Shown here piece by piece: positions 1 to 8,607 of a stretch of 64,000 nucleotides of DNA (within the stretch, counting starts at the first letter, position 1; each line of letters begins with the position of its first letter). The notes beneath the pieces are model-generated. The model saw only the letters and a list, made by a program, of their open reading frames with translations, searched no databases and was not told the origin of the DNA. The stretch is taken from assembly GCF_024753255.1 (NCBI RefSeq), contig NZ_JANUHA010000001.1, positions 310,001 through 374,000 on the forward strand. The letters are read 5' to 3'. The position numbers and the translations under genes were made by a program. Origin of the DNA: Massilia agri. Its GTDB lineage: Bacteria; Pseudomonadota; Gammaproteobacteria; Burkholderiales; Burkholderiaceae_D.

Positions 1-2210
1 TGCGCGATGGTGCGCGCATACAGGCGCGTGGTCTCGACCAGTTCGGCCGCCATCACCCAGCGTCCCGGCTTCTTGGCGAGGTAGGAACCCGGCCAGATGT
101 GGAACTTGATGCCGCGCGCGCCCAGGAAGACCGGCTCGTCCTCGGCCTTGAAGCCGATATTGCCGAGCAGGCCGGTGAGCAGCGCCATGTGCAGCTGCTC
201 GTAGGTCGCGGGCGCGGCGTTCAGGCGCCAGCCCTGCTCGCGCGCCACCGTCAGCAGTTGCGAATGCACGTCGCGCCACTCGCGCAGGCGCAGCTGCGAA
301 AGGAAGTTGGCGCGGCAGTTTTCCTGCAGCTGGCGGTTGCTCTTCTTGTGGGCAATCGCGTCTTCGAACCAGGCCCAGATCTTGAGGTAGCTGAGGAATT
401 CCGATTTCTCGTCCGCGAACTTCTTGTGCTTCTCGTCAGCCTGCTGCTGGTACTCGATCGGCCGGTCGCGCGGATCCTGGGTCGACAGGGCCGACGCCAC
501 GATCAGCATCTCGGTCAGGCAGTCGTTGTCGACCGCGGCCAGGATCATGCGCCCCACGCGCGGGTCGAGCGGCAGCTTCGCGAGCTTCCTGCCCAGCGGC
601 GTGAGCGCGTTGCCGTCGTCGACCGCGCCGACTTCCTGCAGCAGCTGGTAGCCGTCGGCGATCGCGCGGCCCTGGGGCGGCTCGATGAAGGGGAAGGTCT
701 CGACGTCGGTCAGGTGCAGCGACTTCATGCGCAGGATGACCGAGGCCAGCGAGGAACGCAGGATCTCCGGGTCCGCGAACTTCGGACGCTTGTTGAAATC
801 GTCTTCCTCGAAGAGACGGATGCAGACGCCGTCGGCCACGCGGCCGCAACGGCCGGCGCGCTGGTTCGCCGAGGACTGCGCCACCGGCTCGATCTGCAGC
901 TGCTCGACCTTGTTGCGGAAACTGTAGCGTTTGACGCGTGCGAGGCCCGTGTCGACCACGTAGCGGATGCCCGGCACCGTCAGCGAGGTCTCGGCCACGT
1001 TGGTCGCCAGCACGATGCGGCGCGCATTGGTGGTCTTGAAGACGCGGTCCTGTTCTTCCACCGACAGGCGGGCGAACAGGGGCAGGATGTCCACGTGCGG
1101 CGGATGGTGCTTGCGCAGCGCCTCGGCGCAATCGCGGATCTCGCGCTCGCCCGGCAGGAAGACCAGCACGTCGCCCTGGCCGATGCGGCACAGCTCATCG
1201 ACGGCGTCGACCACCGCGTCCATCAGGTCGCGCTTGTCGCGCGCGACCTGGGCCTTGGGAGCAGGTTCGCCCGGCTTCGGCTGGATGGTGACCGGGTCCT
1301 TGTCCACCGGACGGTAGCGCACCTCGACCTTGTACAGGCGGCCCGAGACCTCGATCACCGGCGCCGGCTTCTCGTTCGTGCCGAAATGGCGCGCGAAGCG
1401 CTCGGCGTCGATGGTCGCCGAGGTGATGATGACCTTCAGGTCCGGACGGCGCGGCAGCAGCTGCTTCAGGTAGCCGAGCAGGAAGTCGATGTTCAGGCTG
1501 CGCTCGTGCGCCTCGTCGATGATGATGGTGTCGTAGCCGCGCAGCAGCGGATCGGTCTGCGTTTCGGCCAGCAGGATACCGTCGGTCATCAGCTTGACCG
1601 AGGCGCCCTTCTGCAGGGTGTCGTTGAAGCGCACCTTGAAGCCCACGTGCTCGCCCAGCGGCGAGCCCAATTCCTGGGCGATGCGCTTGGCGGTCGACGA
1701 GGCCGCGATACGGCGCGGCTGGGTGTGGCCGATCAGGCCAGCCTGCCCGCGGCCGAGCTCCAGGCAGATCTTCGGCAGCTGGGTGGTTTTACCGGAACCC
1801 GTTTCGCCCGAGACGATGACGACCTGGTTCTCCGCAATCGCCTTCGCGATCTCGGCGCGGCGGCTTGAAACCGGCAGGTCTTCCGGGAAGGTGATGGCCG
1901 GGAGCGGGTTGCGGAAGGGCGGGGTCCGGCCATCCGGGGTCCGGCTATCCGGGGTCCGGCCATCCGGGGTCCTCGGCTCGTCGCGCGGCGGGCGTTCGCC
2001 CTGGGTACGCGGCGGCGCACGGCGCGGCTCACGCGCCCTGCCCTGCTCGGCGCTACCCGCTTGTTTGGTCTGCAATTCGCCATCGCGCGTCTGCGTCATG
2101 GGCGCGCGCAGGTCTCCTGCCGGCCGCGGCTTGCGCGGTTCGGATGGGGAAGTGTTCTGGGAAGCGGCGCGCGCCGTGTGCGGCGAAGGCTTGTTACTCT
2201 GTTCAGACAT
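1..2210 (-). CDS. hrpA: ATP-dependent RNA helicase HrpA (C-terminus beyond the window edge)
   Basis: DEAH-box RNA helicase of the HrpA type, acting on structured RNA in the cytoplasm. The frame reads leftward from an ATG at 2210 and is still open at base 1, so about 736 residues are visible and the C-terminus is missing. After a basic, Pro-rich, probably disordered N-terminal extension of about 100 residues come the Walker A motif GETGSGKTT, the DEAH motif DEAHERS, the SAT motif (SATID), the motif VI region QRAGRCGR, and the start of the HA2 region. The extension contains three copies of a five-residue repeat (RTPDG/S) from a 15-bp DNA tandem. The gene is divergent from argA with only 55 bp between the start codons. 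The ATG at 2210 is the first start upstream of the helicase core; starting farther downstream would only shorten the extension. Family call is sure; the exact start is less so. Confidence 0.93.
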   Translation of the reverse strand, partial: MSEQSNKPSPHTARAASQNTSPSEPRKPRPAGDLRAPMTQTRDGELQTKQAGSAEQGRAREPRRAPPRTQGERPPRDEPRTPDGRTPDSRTPDGRTPPFRNPLPAITFPEDLPVSSRRAEIAKAIAENQVVIVSGETGSGKTTQLPKICLELGRGQAGLIGHTQPRRIAASSTAKRIAQELGSPLGEHVGFKVRFNDTLQKGASVKLMTDGILLAETQTDPLLRGYDTIIIDEAHERSLNIDFLLGYLKQLLPRRPDLKVIITSATIDAERFARHFGTNEKPAPVIEVSGRLYKVEVRYRPVDKDPVTIQPKPGEPAPKAQVARDKRDLMDAVVDAVDELCRIGQGDVLVFLPGEREIRDCAEALRKHHPPHVDILPLFARLSVEEQDRVFKTTNARRIVLATNVAETSLTVPGIRYVVDTGLARVKRYSFRNKVEQLQIEPVAQSSANQRAGRCGRVADGVCIRLFEEDDFNKRPKFADPEILRSSLASVILRMKSLHLTDVETFPFIEPPQGRAIADGYQLLQEVGAVDDGNALTPLGRKLAKLPLDPRVGRMILAAVDNDCLTEMLIVASALSTQDPRDRPIEYQQQADEKHKKFADEKSEFLSYLKIWAWFEDAIAHKKSNRQLQENCRANFLSQLRLREWRDVHSQLLTVAREQGWRLNAAPATYEQLHMALLTGLLGNIGFKAEDEPVFLGARGIKFHIWPGSYLAKKPGRWVMAAELVETTRLYARTIA
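1921..1970. repeat. 15-bp tandem repeat, about three copies, inside hrpA
   Basis: The unit GGGGTCCGGCCATCC occurs at 1921-1935, with one mismatch at 1936-1950, and again at 1951-1965, followed by a partial copy. It is in frame with hrpA and encodes Arg-Thr-Pro-Asp-Gly/Ser repeats in the N-terminal extension. Copy number could change by slippage without breaking the frame. Confidence 0.9.
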
Positions 2211-2227
2211 TGATTTTTACAAGGTAT

Positions 2228-2258
2228 TTGGTGCGCACATCGCGCAGCGAATTATAAT
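2228..2258 (+). promoter_or_regulatory. Candidate sigma70 promoter of argA giving a very short leader
   Basis: A perfect TATAAT lies at 2253-2258, with a weaker TTGGTG at 2228-2233 (19-bp spacer). Transcription starting 6-8 bases after the -10 box would begin at about 2264-2266, on the preferred argA start codon at 2266. No Shine-Dalgarno sequence is visible before that ATG. The -35 box is poor, so this is an inference. Confidence 0.45.
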
Positions 2259-2265
2259 GCGGCAA

Positions 2266-3579
2266 ATGGAAAATCCTACCCAATTCGTCCAGTGGCTGCG
2301 CTCCGTCGCGCCGTATATTCATGCCTTTGGCGGCAAGACCTTCGTTGTCGCCTTCCCGGGCGAACTGGTCACCTCCGGCGCCCTGCCGGTGCTGGCCCAG
2401 GACCTGTCCCTGCTGCTGGGTCTCGGCATCCGCCTGGTGCTGGTGCACGGCTCGCGTCCCCAAGTGGCCGAGCAGCTCGAACTGCGTAACGTCGAGGGCC
2501 GCTTCCATAACGGTATCCGGATCACCGATTCCGCCGCGCTCGAATGCGCGAAGGAAGCCGCGGGCGAATTGCGTCTCGACATCGAAGCCGCCTTCAGCCA
2601 GGGCTTGCCGAACACCCCGATGTCGAACGCCCAGATCAGCATCGTGTCCGGCAACTTCGTCGTCGCCCGCCCGCTGGGCGTGATCGACGGCGTCGACTTC
2701 GAACTCACCGGCGTGACCCGCAAGATCGTCGCCGAGAAGATCCAGCCGATGCTGCAGACCGAGGACACCCTGGTGCTGCTGTCCCCGCTGGGCTTCTCGC
2801 CGACCGGCGAGATCTTCAACCTGACAATGGAAGACGTCGCCGCCTCGGCCGCGATCGCCCTGCACGCCGACAAGCTGATCTTCATCACCGAGACCCCGAT
2901 GATGCAGGACGCCGCCGGCGCCGAGATCCGCGAACTGTCCTCGCACCAGGCCGAAGCCGTGCTGCAGGCCGGTTTCCTGCCGGCCGACGCCGCTTTCTAC
3001 CTGCAGCACGCCATCAAGGCCTGCAACAGCGGCGTGGACCGCGCCCACATCGTGCCTTTCGAGATGGACGGCTCGGCCCTGCTCGAACTGTTCACCCACG
3101 ACGGCGTGGGCACCATGATCTCGCACGAGAACCTGGAAAGCCTGCGCCAGGCCACAATTGAGGACGTCGGCGGAATTATCAAGCTCATCGAGCCCCTGGA
3201 AGCCGACGGCACCCTGGTGTATCGCGGCCGCGAGCTCATCGAGCGCGAAATCGACCAGTTCTCCGTCATCGACCACGACGGCGTGATCTTCGGATGCGCG
3301 GCCCTCTACCCCTTCCCGGAGTCGAAGATGGGCGAGATGGCCTGCCTGACGGTGAGCCCGGACGCCCAGACCCAGGGCGATGGCGAGCGCATCCTCAAGC
3401 ACATGGAAAACCGCGCCCGCGCCGCCGGCCTGACGAAACTGTTCGTGCTGACCACCCGCACCGCGCACTGGTTCAAGAAGCGCGGCTTCGTGCCGGCCAC
3501 CGTGGACGATCTGCCCAAGGATCGCCAGCACATGTATAACTGGCAGCGCCGATCACAGGTCCTGATCAAAACCTTATAA
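2266..3579 (+). CDS. argA: Amino-acid N-acetyltransferase (N-acetylglutamate synthase) ArgA
   Basis: Makes N-acetylglutamate from glutamate and acetyl-CoA, the first step of arginine biosynthesis. The 437-residue protein matches the classical two-domain form: an amino-acid-kinase-like domain (about residues 20-280, with FVVAFPGELV and LVLVHGSRPQV) and a C-terminal GNAT domain (about 290-430, with CLTVSPDAQ and a divergent acetyl-CoA loop QGDGERIL). E. coli ArgA is of similar length. The ATG at 2266 gives the family-like N-terminus MENPTQFVQWLR; another in-frame ATG lies at 2257, inside the -10 box. The frame is open far upstream, but that part is antisense to hrpA and not protein-like. The next gene is yggX in the same direction after 53 bp. 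Arginine feedback on the kinase domain is known for the family. Confidence 0.95.
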   Translation: MENPTQFVQWLRSVAPYIHAFGGKTFVVAFPGELVTSGALPVLAQDLSLLLGLGIRLVLVHGSRPQVAEQLELRNVEGRFHNGIRITDSAALECAKEAAGELRLDIEAAFSQGLPNTPMSNAQISIVSGNFVVARPLGVIDGVDFELTGVTRKIVAEKIQPMLQTEDTLVLLSPLGFSPTGEIFNLTMEDVAASAAIALHADKLIFITETPMMQDAAGAEIRELSSHQAEAVLQAGFLPADAAFYLQHAIKACNSGVDRAHIVPFEMDGSALLELFTHDGVGTMISHENLESLRQATIEDVGGIIKLIEPLEADGTLVYRGRELIEREIDQFSVIDHDGVIFGCAALYPFPESKMGEMACLTVSPDAQTQGDGERILKHMENRARAAGLTKLFVLTTRTAHWFKKRGFVPATVDDLPKDRQHMYNWQRRSQVLIKTL

Positions 3580-3632
3580 TGACGGCCTGACCCGCATTCA
3601 TTGCGCTATTAACAGGATTACAGGAGTACACC

Positions 3633-3908
3633 ATGGCCCGCACCGTCCAATGCATCAAACTGAACAAGGAAGCCGAAGGACTGGACTTCCCGCCGGTTCC
3701 AGGCGAAATGGGCAAGAAGCTCTACCAGTCGGTCTCGAAAGAGGCATGGCAGGCATGGCTGAAGCACCAGACCATGCTGATCAACGAAAACCGCCTGAAC
3801 CTGGCGGACGACCGCGCACGCAAGTACCTGGCGACCCAGATGGAGCGTCACTTCTTCGGCGACGGCGCCGCCGACCAGGCACAGGGCTACGTGCCGCCGA
3901 CCGCCTGA
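3633..3908 (+). CDS. yggX: Fe(2+)-trafficking / oxidative damage protection protein YggX
   Basis: Small cytoplasmic protein linked to iron trafficking and protection of Fe-S clusters. The 91 residues match the family from the start ([10 protein letters not shown]) to the end, with the hallmark [16 protein letters not shown] and the helical C-terminal half ([15 protein letters not shown], then [11 protein letters not shown]). Cys7 lies in the CIK context typical of the family. A good ribosome site (ACAGGAGTACACC) precedes the ATG. The gene lies 53 bp behind argA in the same direction and could be co-transcribed with it; no terminator is visible between them. Confidence 0.95.
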   Translation: MARTVQCIKLNKEAEGLDFPPVPGEMGKKLYQSVSKEAWQAWLKHQTMLINENRLNLADDRARKYLATQMERHFFGDGAADQAQGYVPPTA

Positions 3909-3950
3909 AGACAGTCAGCAAGTCCCACCGGCTGGCGGCACGCGCTGCCG

Positions 3951-4979
3951 CTAGCCCACCCACCCCAGCTCCCCATCCAGCGCCGCCCTGATCGGCCCCG
4001 GCGTCAAACCCGTCCAACGCTTGAACGAGCGCCTGAAATTGGCCGCGTCGTGAAAGCCCAGATAGCGCGCCACCGCCTCGTTGTCCGCCCGCTCCACCTG
4101 CAGCAGCCATAGCGCCACGTGGGTGCGCACCTGGTCCAGCTCACCCTGGAAGTGCGTATGGTGGCGCAGCAGCTGGCGCTTGAAGGTGGCGGGACTGACG
4201 CCGAAGTCGCTCGCCGCGCGCTCCAGCGTCGGCGCGGCGCGCACATTCTCCAGCAGGTAATCGTAGAGCGCCGCCAAGATGCCCGGCGCACGTGGCGCTT
4301 CCAGCGCGGCTTCCTGCAGCGCCAGGCGCGCCGCCAGTTCGCTCGCGCGCGGCCACGGGCGGTCCAGCCAGCTCGATGGCAGCAGCATGGCGTCGAGCTG
4401 GCAGCCGAAGCGCAGCTCGGTGCCCAGGTGGACGTGGTGCTGCTCGACGTGGCGCGGCGCGCCCCGGTTGAAGCAGAAGCGCCACGGCAGGCGCTCGCCG
4501 CCCAGCCAGCGGCACAGGCCGACCAGGGCCGTCATGTGCATCTCGACCAGGGCCGCCTTGACGCCTGGCGCACCGAAGGCATCGACCCAGTACACCAGCG
4601 CCACTCCGTCCCAGCTTTCGAAACGCGGCCGCAGCAAGGGTGTCAGGCGCGCATGGAAGCGGCACAGGGTTTCCAGCAGCACCCGCAAAGTCGGGGCCTG
4701 CACGAGGGCGTGGCTGACGGCGCCGTCATGCCCCGGCAGCAGGAGCTGTCCCAGCATGAAGCTGGTGTCCGGACTGTCCAGCGCGCGCAGGGTGTTCGTG
4801 AGCTGCTGCAGATACTGGCTCGGCGAAACCAGGCCGTCTGGCGCCAGGCCGGTGAGCAGGCCGGTATCGCGCAGCAGCTCATCGTCAAGCGCGTCGCGCG
4901 AGCGCCCGTATTCGAGGGCCAGCGCCGGCTGCTGGCGCGCCGGGATCGAGGGTTCTCCCGCCGGCTGCCAGGCGATCAC
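3951..4979 (-). CDS. AraC-family transcriptional regulator
   Basis: 342-residue regulator with an N-terminal arabinose-binding-like region (about residues 15-215, the type found in OruR/ArgR-like AraC proteins) and a C-terminal pair of helix-turn-helix motifs (about 240-335). The first helix region contains SDFGVSPATFKRQL; the second contains ARYLGFHDAANFRRSFKRWT, followed by the usual GLTPG. The frame is open for about 70 more codons upstream, but that stretch lies over the neighbouring GGDEF gene and is not protein-like. The start chosen is a GTG at 4979 that overlaps the GGDEF stop codon in a GTGA overlap. This makes the two genes translationally coupled. The TonB receptor-phytase operon lies divergently on the other side of the GGDEF gene and is a plausible but unproven target. 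The ligand is unknown. Confidence 0.88.
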   Translation of the reverse strand: MIAWQPAGEPSIPARQQPALALEYGRSRDALDDELLRDTGLLTGLAPDGLVSPSQYLQQLTNTLRALDSPDTSFMLGQLLLPGHDGAVSHALVQAPTLRVLLETLCRFHARLTPLLRPRFESWDGVALVYWVDAFGAPGVKAALVEMHMTALVGLCRWLGGERLPWRFCFNRGAPRHVEQHHVHLGTELRFGCQLDAMLLPSSWLDRPWPRASELAARLALQEAALEAPRAPGILAALYDYLLENVRAAPTLERAASDFGVSPATFKRQLLRHHTHFQGELDQVRTHVALWLLQVERADNEAVARYLGFHDAANFRRSFKRWTGLTPGPIRAALDGELGWVG

Positions 4980-5836
4980 GCCGCATCCATCCGGCGGCAC
5001 AGGTCGGCCAGCAGCGCATCCGGCGCCCCGCGCGTCGGCGCGCAGCCGTGGCGCAGCGTGATCGCCAACGGCCCGCCGGGCGCATGGTGGCGCATCGCCG
5101 ACACCATGCCGCACAGGTGGCGCGCCGCGTCGGCCGCTTCCTCCACGCCGAGGCCCGGCATCAGGACGGCGAAGCGGTCGCCGGCATAACGGCACAGCAG
5201 GTCTTCATTGCGCAGGTTCAGCAGCAGCATGTGCGCCACCGCCTGCAGCACGCGGTCGCCCTCCGCGTGGCCGTGTTCGCGGTTGATGCGGTGGAAGCCG
5301 TCGATATCGAAGAGCACCAGCACGCAGCCGTTGCCGCCGTCGCGCCGGATCTCCAGGCGCAGCTGTTCGCGCAGGTAGGCGGCGTCGGCCAGCTGGGTGA
5401 TGCGGTCGAAGGGACGGTGGCTGCGGAACAGCCGTTCGCGCTTGCGCATGTGGTCGGACAGGGTGGCTTGCTCCTGGCGCCAGTAGTACAGGCCCACGGT
5501 CAGCACCAGCATCCCCAGCGGCAGCAGGGCCTCCAGGGCGTTGTCCCACAGGAAGCGCTTGTCGACGTCGATTGCCTCGTCCAGACAGTCGGCCCAGGAA
5601 CCCAGCATGATGCAGGCCAGGCCACCCGCCAGCAGGCGGGTCACGCGCCCGTCAGGGCGGCTGCCCAGGACGATCAGGCACCACACGGCCGCCAGCAGCG
5701 CCGTGCCGCCCTCGCCCGCGATGTCCATCCAGTTCCACTGCGCGAGCGGCAGGACAGTGCCGGTGGCGGCGAACAGCAGGAGGAGGCTGCACAGCAGGCC
5801 GGCGACGAGGAGCACAGGGCGGAAGGCGAACATCAT
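4976..5836 (-). CDS. Membrane protein with a degenerate GGDEF domain
   Basis: 286 residues: about four hydrophobic segments in the first 130, a short linker, then a GGDEF-type domain (about 140-280). The domain begins with the usual FDRITQLADAAYLREQL and has VLFDIDGFHRINREHGH. The signature reads AGDRF instead of GGDEF: the conserved Glu needed for metal and catalysis is Arg, so cyclase activity is unlikely. Five residues before it stands RNED, which fits the RxxD inhibitory site that binds c-di-GMP. The protein may therefore be a c-di-GMP sensor; that is inference. An ATG pair at 5836/5833 gives MMFAF or MFAF; neither has a clear ribosome site, and a longer N-terminus is possible. The stop overlaps the GTG of the AraC-family gene, so the two are likely made together. 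Confidence 0.82.
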   Translation of the reverse strand: MMFAFRPVLLVAGLLCSLLLLFAATGTVLPLAQWNWMDIAGEGGTALLAAVWCLIVLGSRPDGRVTRLLAGGLACIMLGSWADCLDEAIDVDKRFLWDNALEALLPLGMLVLTVGLYYWRQEQATLSDHMRKRERLFRSHRPFDRITQLADAAYLREQLRLEIRRDGGNGCVLVLFDIDGFHRINREHGHAEGDRVLQAVAHMLLLNLRNEDLLCRYAGDRFAVLMPGLGVEEAADAARHLCGMVSAMRHHAPGGPLAITLRHGCAPTRGAPDALLADLCRRMDAA

Positions 5837-6114
5837 GGACGGAAACCGGAACGTGGATCGGCCTACCCTAGCGCAGCCGCGTGACGGCAGCATGACAGGA
5901 CGGCAAGGCCGTGGCATCGGCGCACGGGTCCGAACGGCTCACCGGCGTGACGCAACGCTGTGCCGCCATGCGTGCCGGCACAGGATGAAGCGCCGTGGAC
6001 GACGGGTCAATTCGGCTCATTCCAGGCCGCCGGGCTCTGCCAGCGGGAACGACGTCACCGCTTCGTCATATTCGGGCACCAGAATCCGCCGCATTCCAAC
6101 AACACGGTGCCCCC

Positions 6115-8607
6115 ATGCGCTACTTTGCCCTCCCCGCCCTCACCGCCGGCCTCCTTGCCTCGGCCGGCGTCCACGCCGCCGACGAGCCCAGCGTGATCAT
6201 CATTGGCCAGCGCGCCAGCCTGGCGCGCGCCATCGCCGCCCAGGAGCAAGCAAGCAACATCGTCAGCGTCGTCAGCAGCGACGACATCGGCCACCTGCCG
6301 GACAAGAACGCCGCCGAAGCGCTGGCGCGCATGCCGGGCGTGTCGGTGCAGCGCGACCAGGGCGAAGGCCGCTACGTCGTGGTGCGCGGGCTGGACGCCG
6401 ACTACAACAGCGTGACCATCAACGGCGCCCTGGTGCCGTCGCCGGAAGCCTCGCGCCGCGCCGTGGCGCTGGACGTGCTGCCGGCCGGGCTGGTGCGCTC
6501 GCTGGAAGTGTCGAAATCCTCCACGCCCGACCAGGATGCGAACTCGCTCGGCGGCAGCGTCGAGGTCAAGACCCTGTCCGCCTTCGACCTGCCCGGCACC
6601 CTGTTCAGCGTCGGCGCCGCAGTCGGCCGCGACGGCAACACCCGCCAGTACAGCCCGCAGGGCAACCTGCTGTGGGCCCAGCGCTTCATGGACGGCAAGC
6701 TGGGCATCGCGGCCGGCCTGTCCGGAGAAAAGCGCAAGTTCGGCTCCGACAACGTGGAAACCGGCGGCGCCTGGTCCGGTGAGCGCCTGGAGGGCTTCGA
6801 GCTGCGCGACTACCTGCCGCAGCGCGAACGCCGCGCCGGCGCCGTCAACCTCGACTACCGTCCCGATGCGCAGACCAGCGTCGCCCTGCGCGCTTTCGTG
6901 AGCCGCTTCTCGGACGAGGAATCGCGCGACCGCCTCACCGTCGGCGACTTCGAAGACGACGACGTCGCCGAGGGAGAACTGGGCACCGCCCGCCTGGAAC
7001 GCCGCCTGCGCCAGCGCAAGTACACGCAGGAGATCCGCTCGCTCACCGGCGCGTTCGAGAAGCGCTTCGGTGACGGCTGGAGGCTGCACCTCGAGGCGGC
7101 CGCCAGCCAGGCCACCGACGAAACCCCGGACGCGCTGGGTGATGCGCGCTTTCGCAATATCGACGATTTCTCCGGCATCGGCTTCACCAATGGCCGCGTG
7201 CCGCACCTGATTGCCCCGGAAGCGGCCTTCGATGCGGCCAACTACGAGCTGCGCGGCTTCGCGCTGGAACGCAGCTACGCGAAGGACAAGACCCGCCAGC
7301 TGCGCCTGGACCTGCAGCGCGACTTCGCCGCAGGCGACTGGAGCGGCGCCCTGAAATTCGGCGCCAAGGCGACCCGCCGCGACAAGAACAACGAATCCGA
7401 GCAGTGGGAATTCGGCAGCGATGACCCGGAGGACGGCGACTACTTCGGCGCCGGCTCCACATCGCTCTCCTCCTTCGTCGGGACGCGGCAGCTCGACTAC
7501 AGGCTGGGCCGCATCGGCTACGCGATCGACCCGGCCCTGGTGCGCGCCCGCATTGCAGGCCTCGACCGCGCCGGCGCCCGCCTGGACGCCGAATCGGCGC
7601 TGGATGATTTCCGCATGAAGGAAGACATCGACGCCGCCTACCTGCAGGCCAGCCTGCGCAGCGGCGCCTGGTGGCTGCTGGCCGGTGTGCGCGCCGAGCG
7701 CACCCGTTTCGGCGCCAGAGGCTTCCAGGTGTCGGAAGACGAGATCGAAGCCCGCAATGCCAGCCGCTCCCATACCAACTGGCTGCCCGGCCTGCACCTG
7801 CGCGTCGACCTGGATGGATCGACCAGCGTGCGCGCCGCCTGGACCAATTCCGTGGTGCGCGCCAACTTCAGCCAGCTGGCGCCGGCCATCAGCATCGACG
7901 GCGACGAAGCCACCATCGGCAACCCGGAGCTGGCCCCGCTGCGCTCGCACAACCTGGACTTCGGGCTGGAGCGCCTGGTCGGCAGGGAGGGCGTGATGTC
8001 GGCCTATGTGTTCAGCAAGAAGATCCGCGACTTCACCTACGCCACCAACCTGGCCGGCTCGGGCGCCTGGCTTGAATACGCGAGCGCCCTCTCCTATGCC
8101 AACGGTGACGATGCGAAGGTGCGCGGCATCGAACTGGCCTGGCAGCAGCCGCTGCGCATGCTGCCGTCACCCTTCAACGGGCTGCTGGTGGGCGTGAACG
8201 CCACCCTGACCCACTCGCGCGCCCACATCGACAGCGCGGATGACGATGGCGTGCGCGCCAGCCGCACCATCCGCATGCCGGGCCAGTCGAACCGGGTCGG
8301 CAACATCATGGTCGGCTACGAGCGCGGCCCCTTCAGCGCCCGCCTGGCCATGAACTACAAATCGCCTTATTTGCTTGAACTGGGGGAGGACGTGCTCGAC
8401 GCCGGCCAGGACCGCTGGGTCGACACCCAGAAGCAGCTCGACCTGTCGATGTCCTGGAGCCTGAACAAGCGCTGGCAGCTGACCTTCGACGCAAGTAACC
8501 TGAACAACGAAAAATACTATGTCTACCAGGGCGACAAGAACCGCAACGCCCAGCACGAACAATATGGCCGCACCTACAAGATCGGCCTGAAAGCGAGCAT
8601 CTTCTGA
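6115..8607 (+). CDS. TonB-dependent outer-membrane receptor
   Basis: 830-residue outer-membrane transporter. It starts with a signal peptide (MRYFALPALTAGLLASAG, likely cut after VHA), followed by a plug domain (about residues 25-150, with SSDDIGHLPDKNAAEALARM and the RGLDADYN region) and a large beta-barrel ending in a terminal aromatic residue (KASIF). The plug style is that of the Xanthomonas/Caulobacter TonB receptor subfamily. The ATG at 6115 is chosen because the signal peptide begins there; upstream in-frame sequence is not protein-like. The stop overlaps the start of the phytase gene in TGATG, so the pair is translationally coupled. The likely cargo is phytate, its breakdown products or a metal complex of it, inferred only from the neighbour. 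Confidence 0.92.
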   Translation: MRYFALPALTAGLLASAGVHAADEPSVIIIGQRASLARAIAAQEQASNIVSVVSSDDIGHLPDKNAAEALARMPGVSVQRDQGEGRYVVVRGLDADYNSVTINGALVPSPEASRRAVALDVLPAGLVRSLEVSKSSTPDQDANSLGGSVEVKTLSAFDLPGTLFSVGAAVGRDGNTRQYSPQGNLLWAQRFMDGKLGIAAGLSGEKRKFGSDNVETGGAWSGERLEGFELRDYLPQRERRAGAVNLDYRPDAQTSVALRAFVSRFSDEESRDRLTVGDFEDDDVAEGELGTARLERRLRQRKYTQEIRSLTGAFEKRFGDGWRLHLEAAASQATDETPDALGDARFRNIDDFSGIGFTNGRVPHLIAPEAAFDAANYELRGFALERSYAKDKTRQLRLDLQRDFAAGDWSGALKFGAKATRRDKNNESEQWEFGSDDPEDGDYFGAGSTSLSSFVGTRQLDYRLGRIGYAIDPALVRARIAGLDRAGARLDAESALDDFRMKEDIDAAYLQASLRSGAWWLLAGVRAERTRFGARGFQVSEDEIEARNASRSHTNWLPGLHLRVDLDGSTSVRAAWTNSVVRANFSQLAPAISIDGDEATIGNPELAPLRSHNLDFGLERLVGREGVMSAYVFSKKIRDFTYATNLAGSGAWLEYASALSYANGDDAKVRGIELAWQQPLRMLPSPFNGLLVGVNATLTHSRAHIDSADDDGVRASRTIRMPGQSNRVGNIMVGYERGPFSARLAMNYKSPYLLELGEDVLDAGQDRWVDTQKQLDLSMSWSLNKRWQLTFDASNLNNEKYYVYQGDKNRNAQHEQYGRTYKIGLKASIF

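Noticed and set aside
99..1868. 589-codon open frame on the plus strand
   Set aside because: It is antisense to hrpA, whose helicase motifs are on the minus strand; the product is Arg/Ala/Gln-rich without recognisable domains. Long antisense frames are expected at this GC content.
1594..2265. Extension of argA by 224 codons upstream
   Set aside because: The extension lies over hrpA and is not protein-like; ArgA family members begin near MENPTQF and have about 440 residues.
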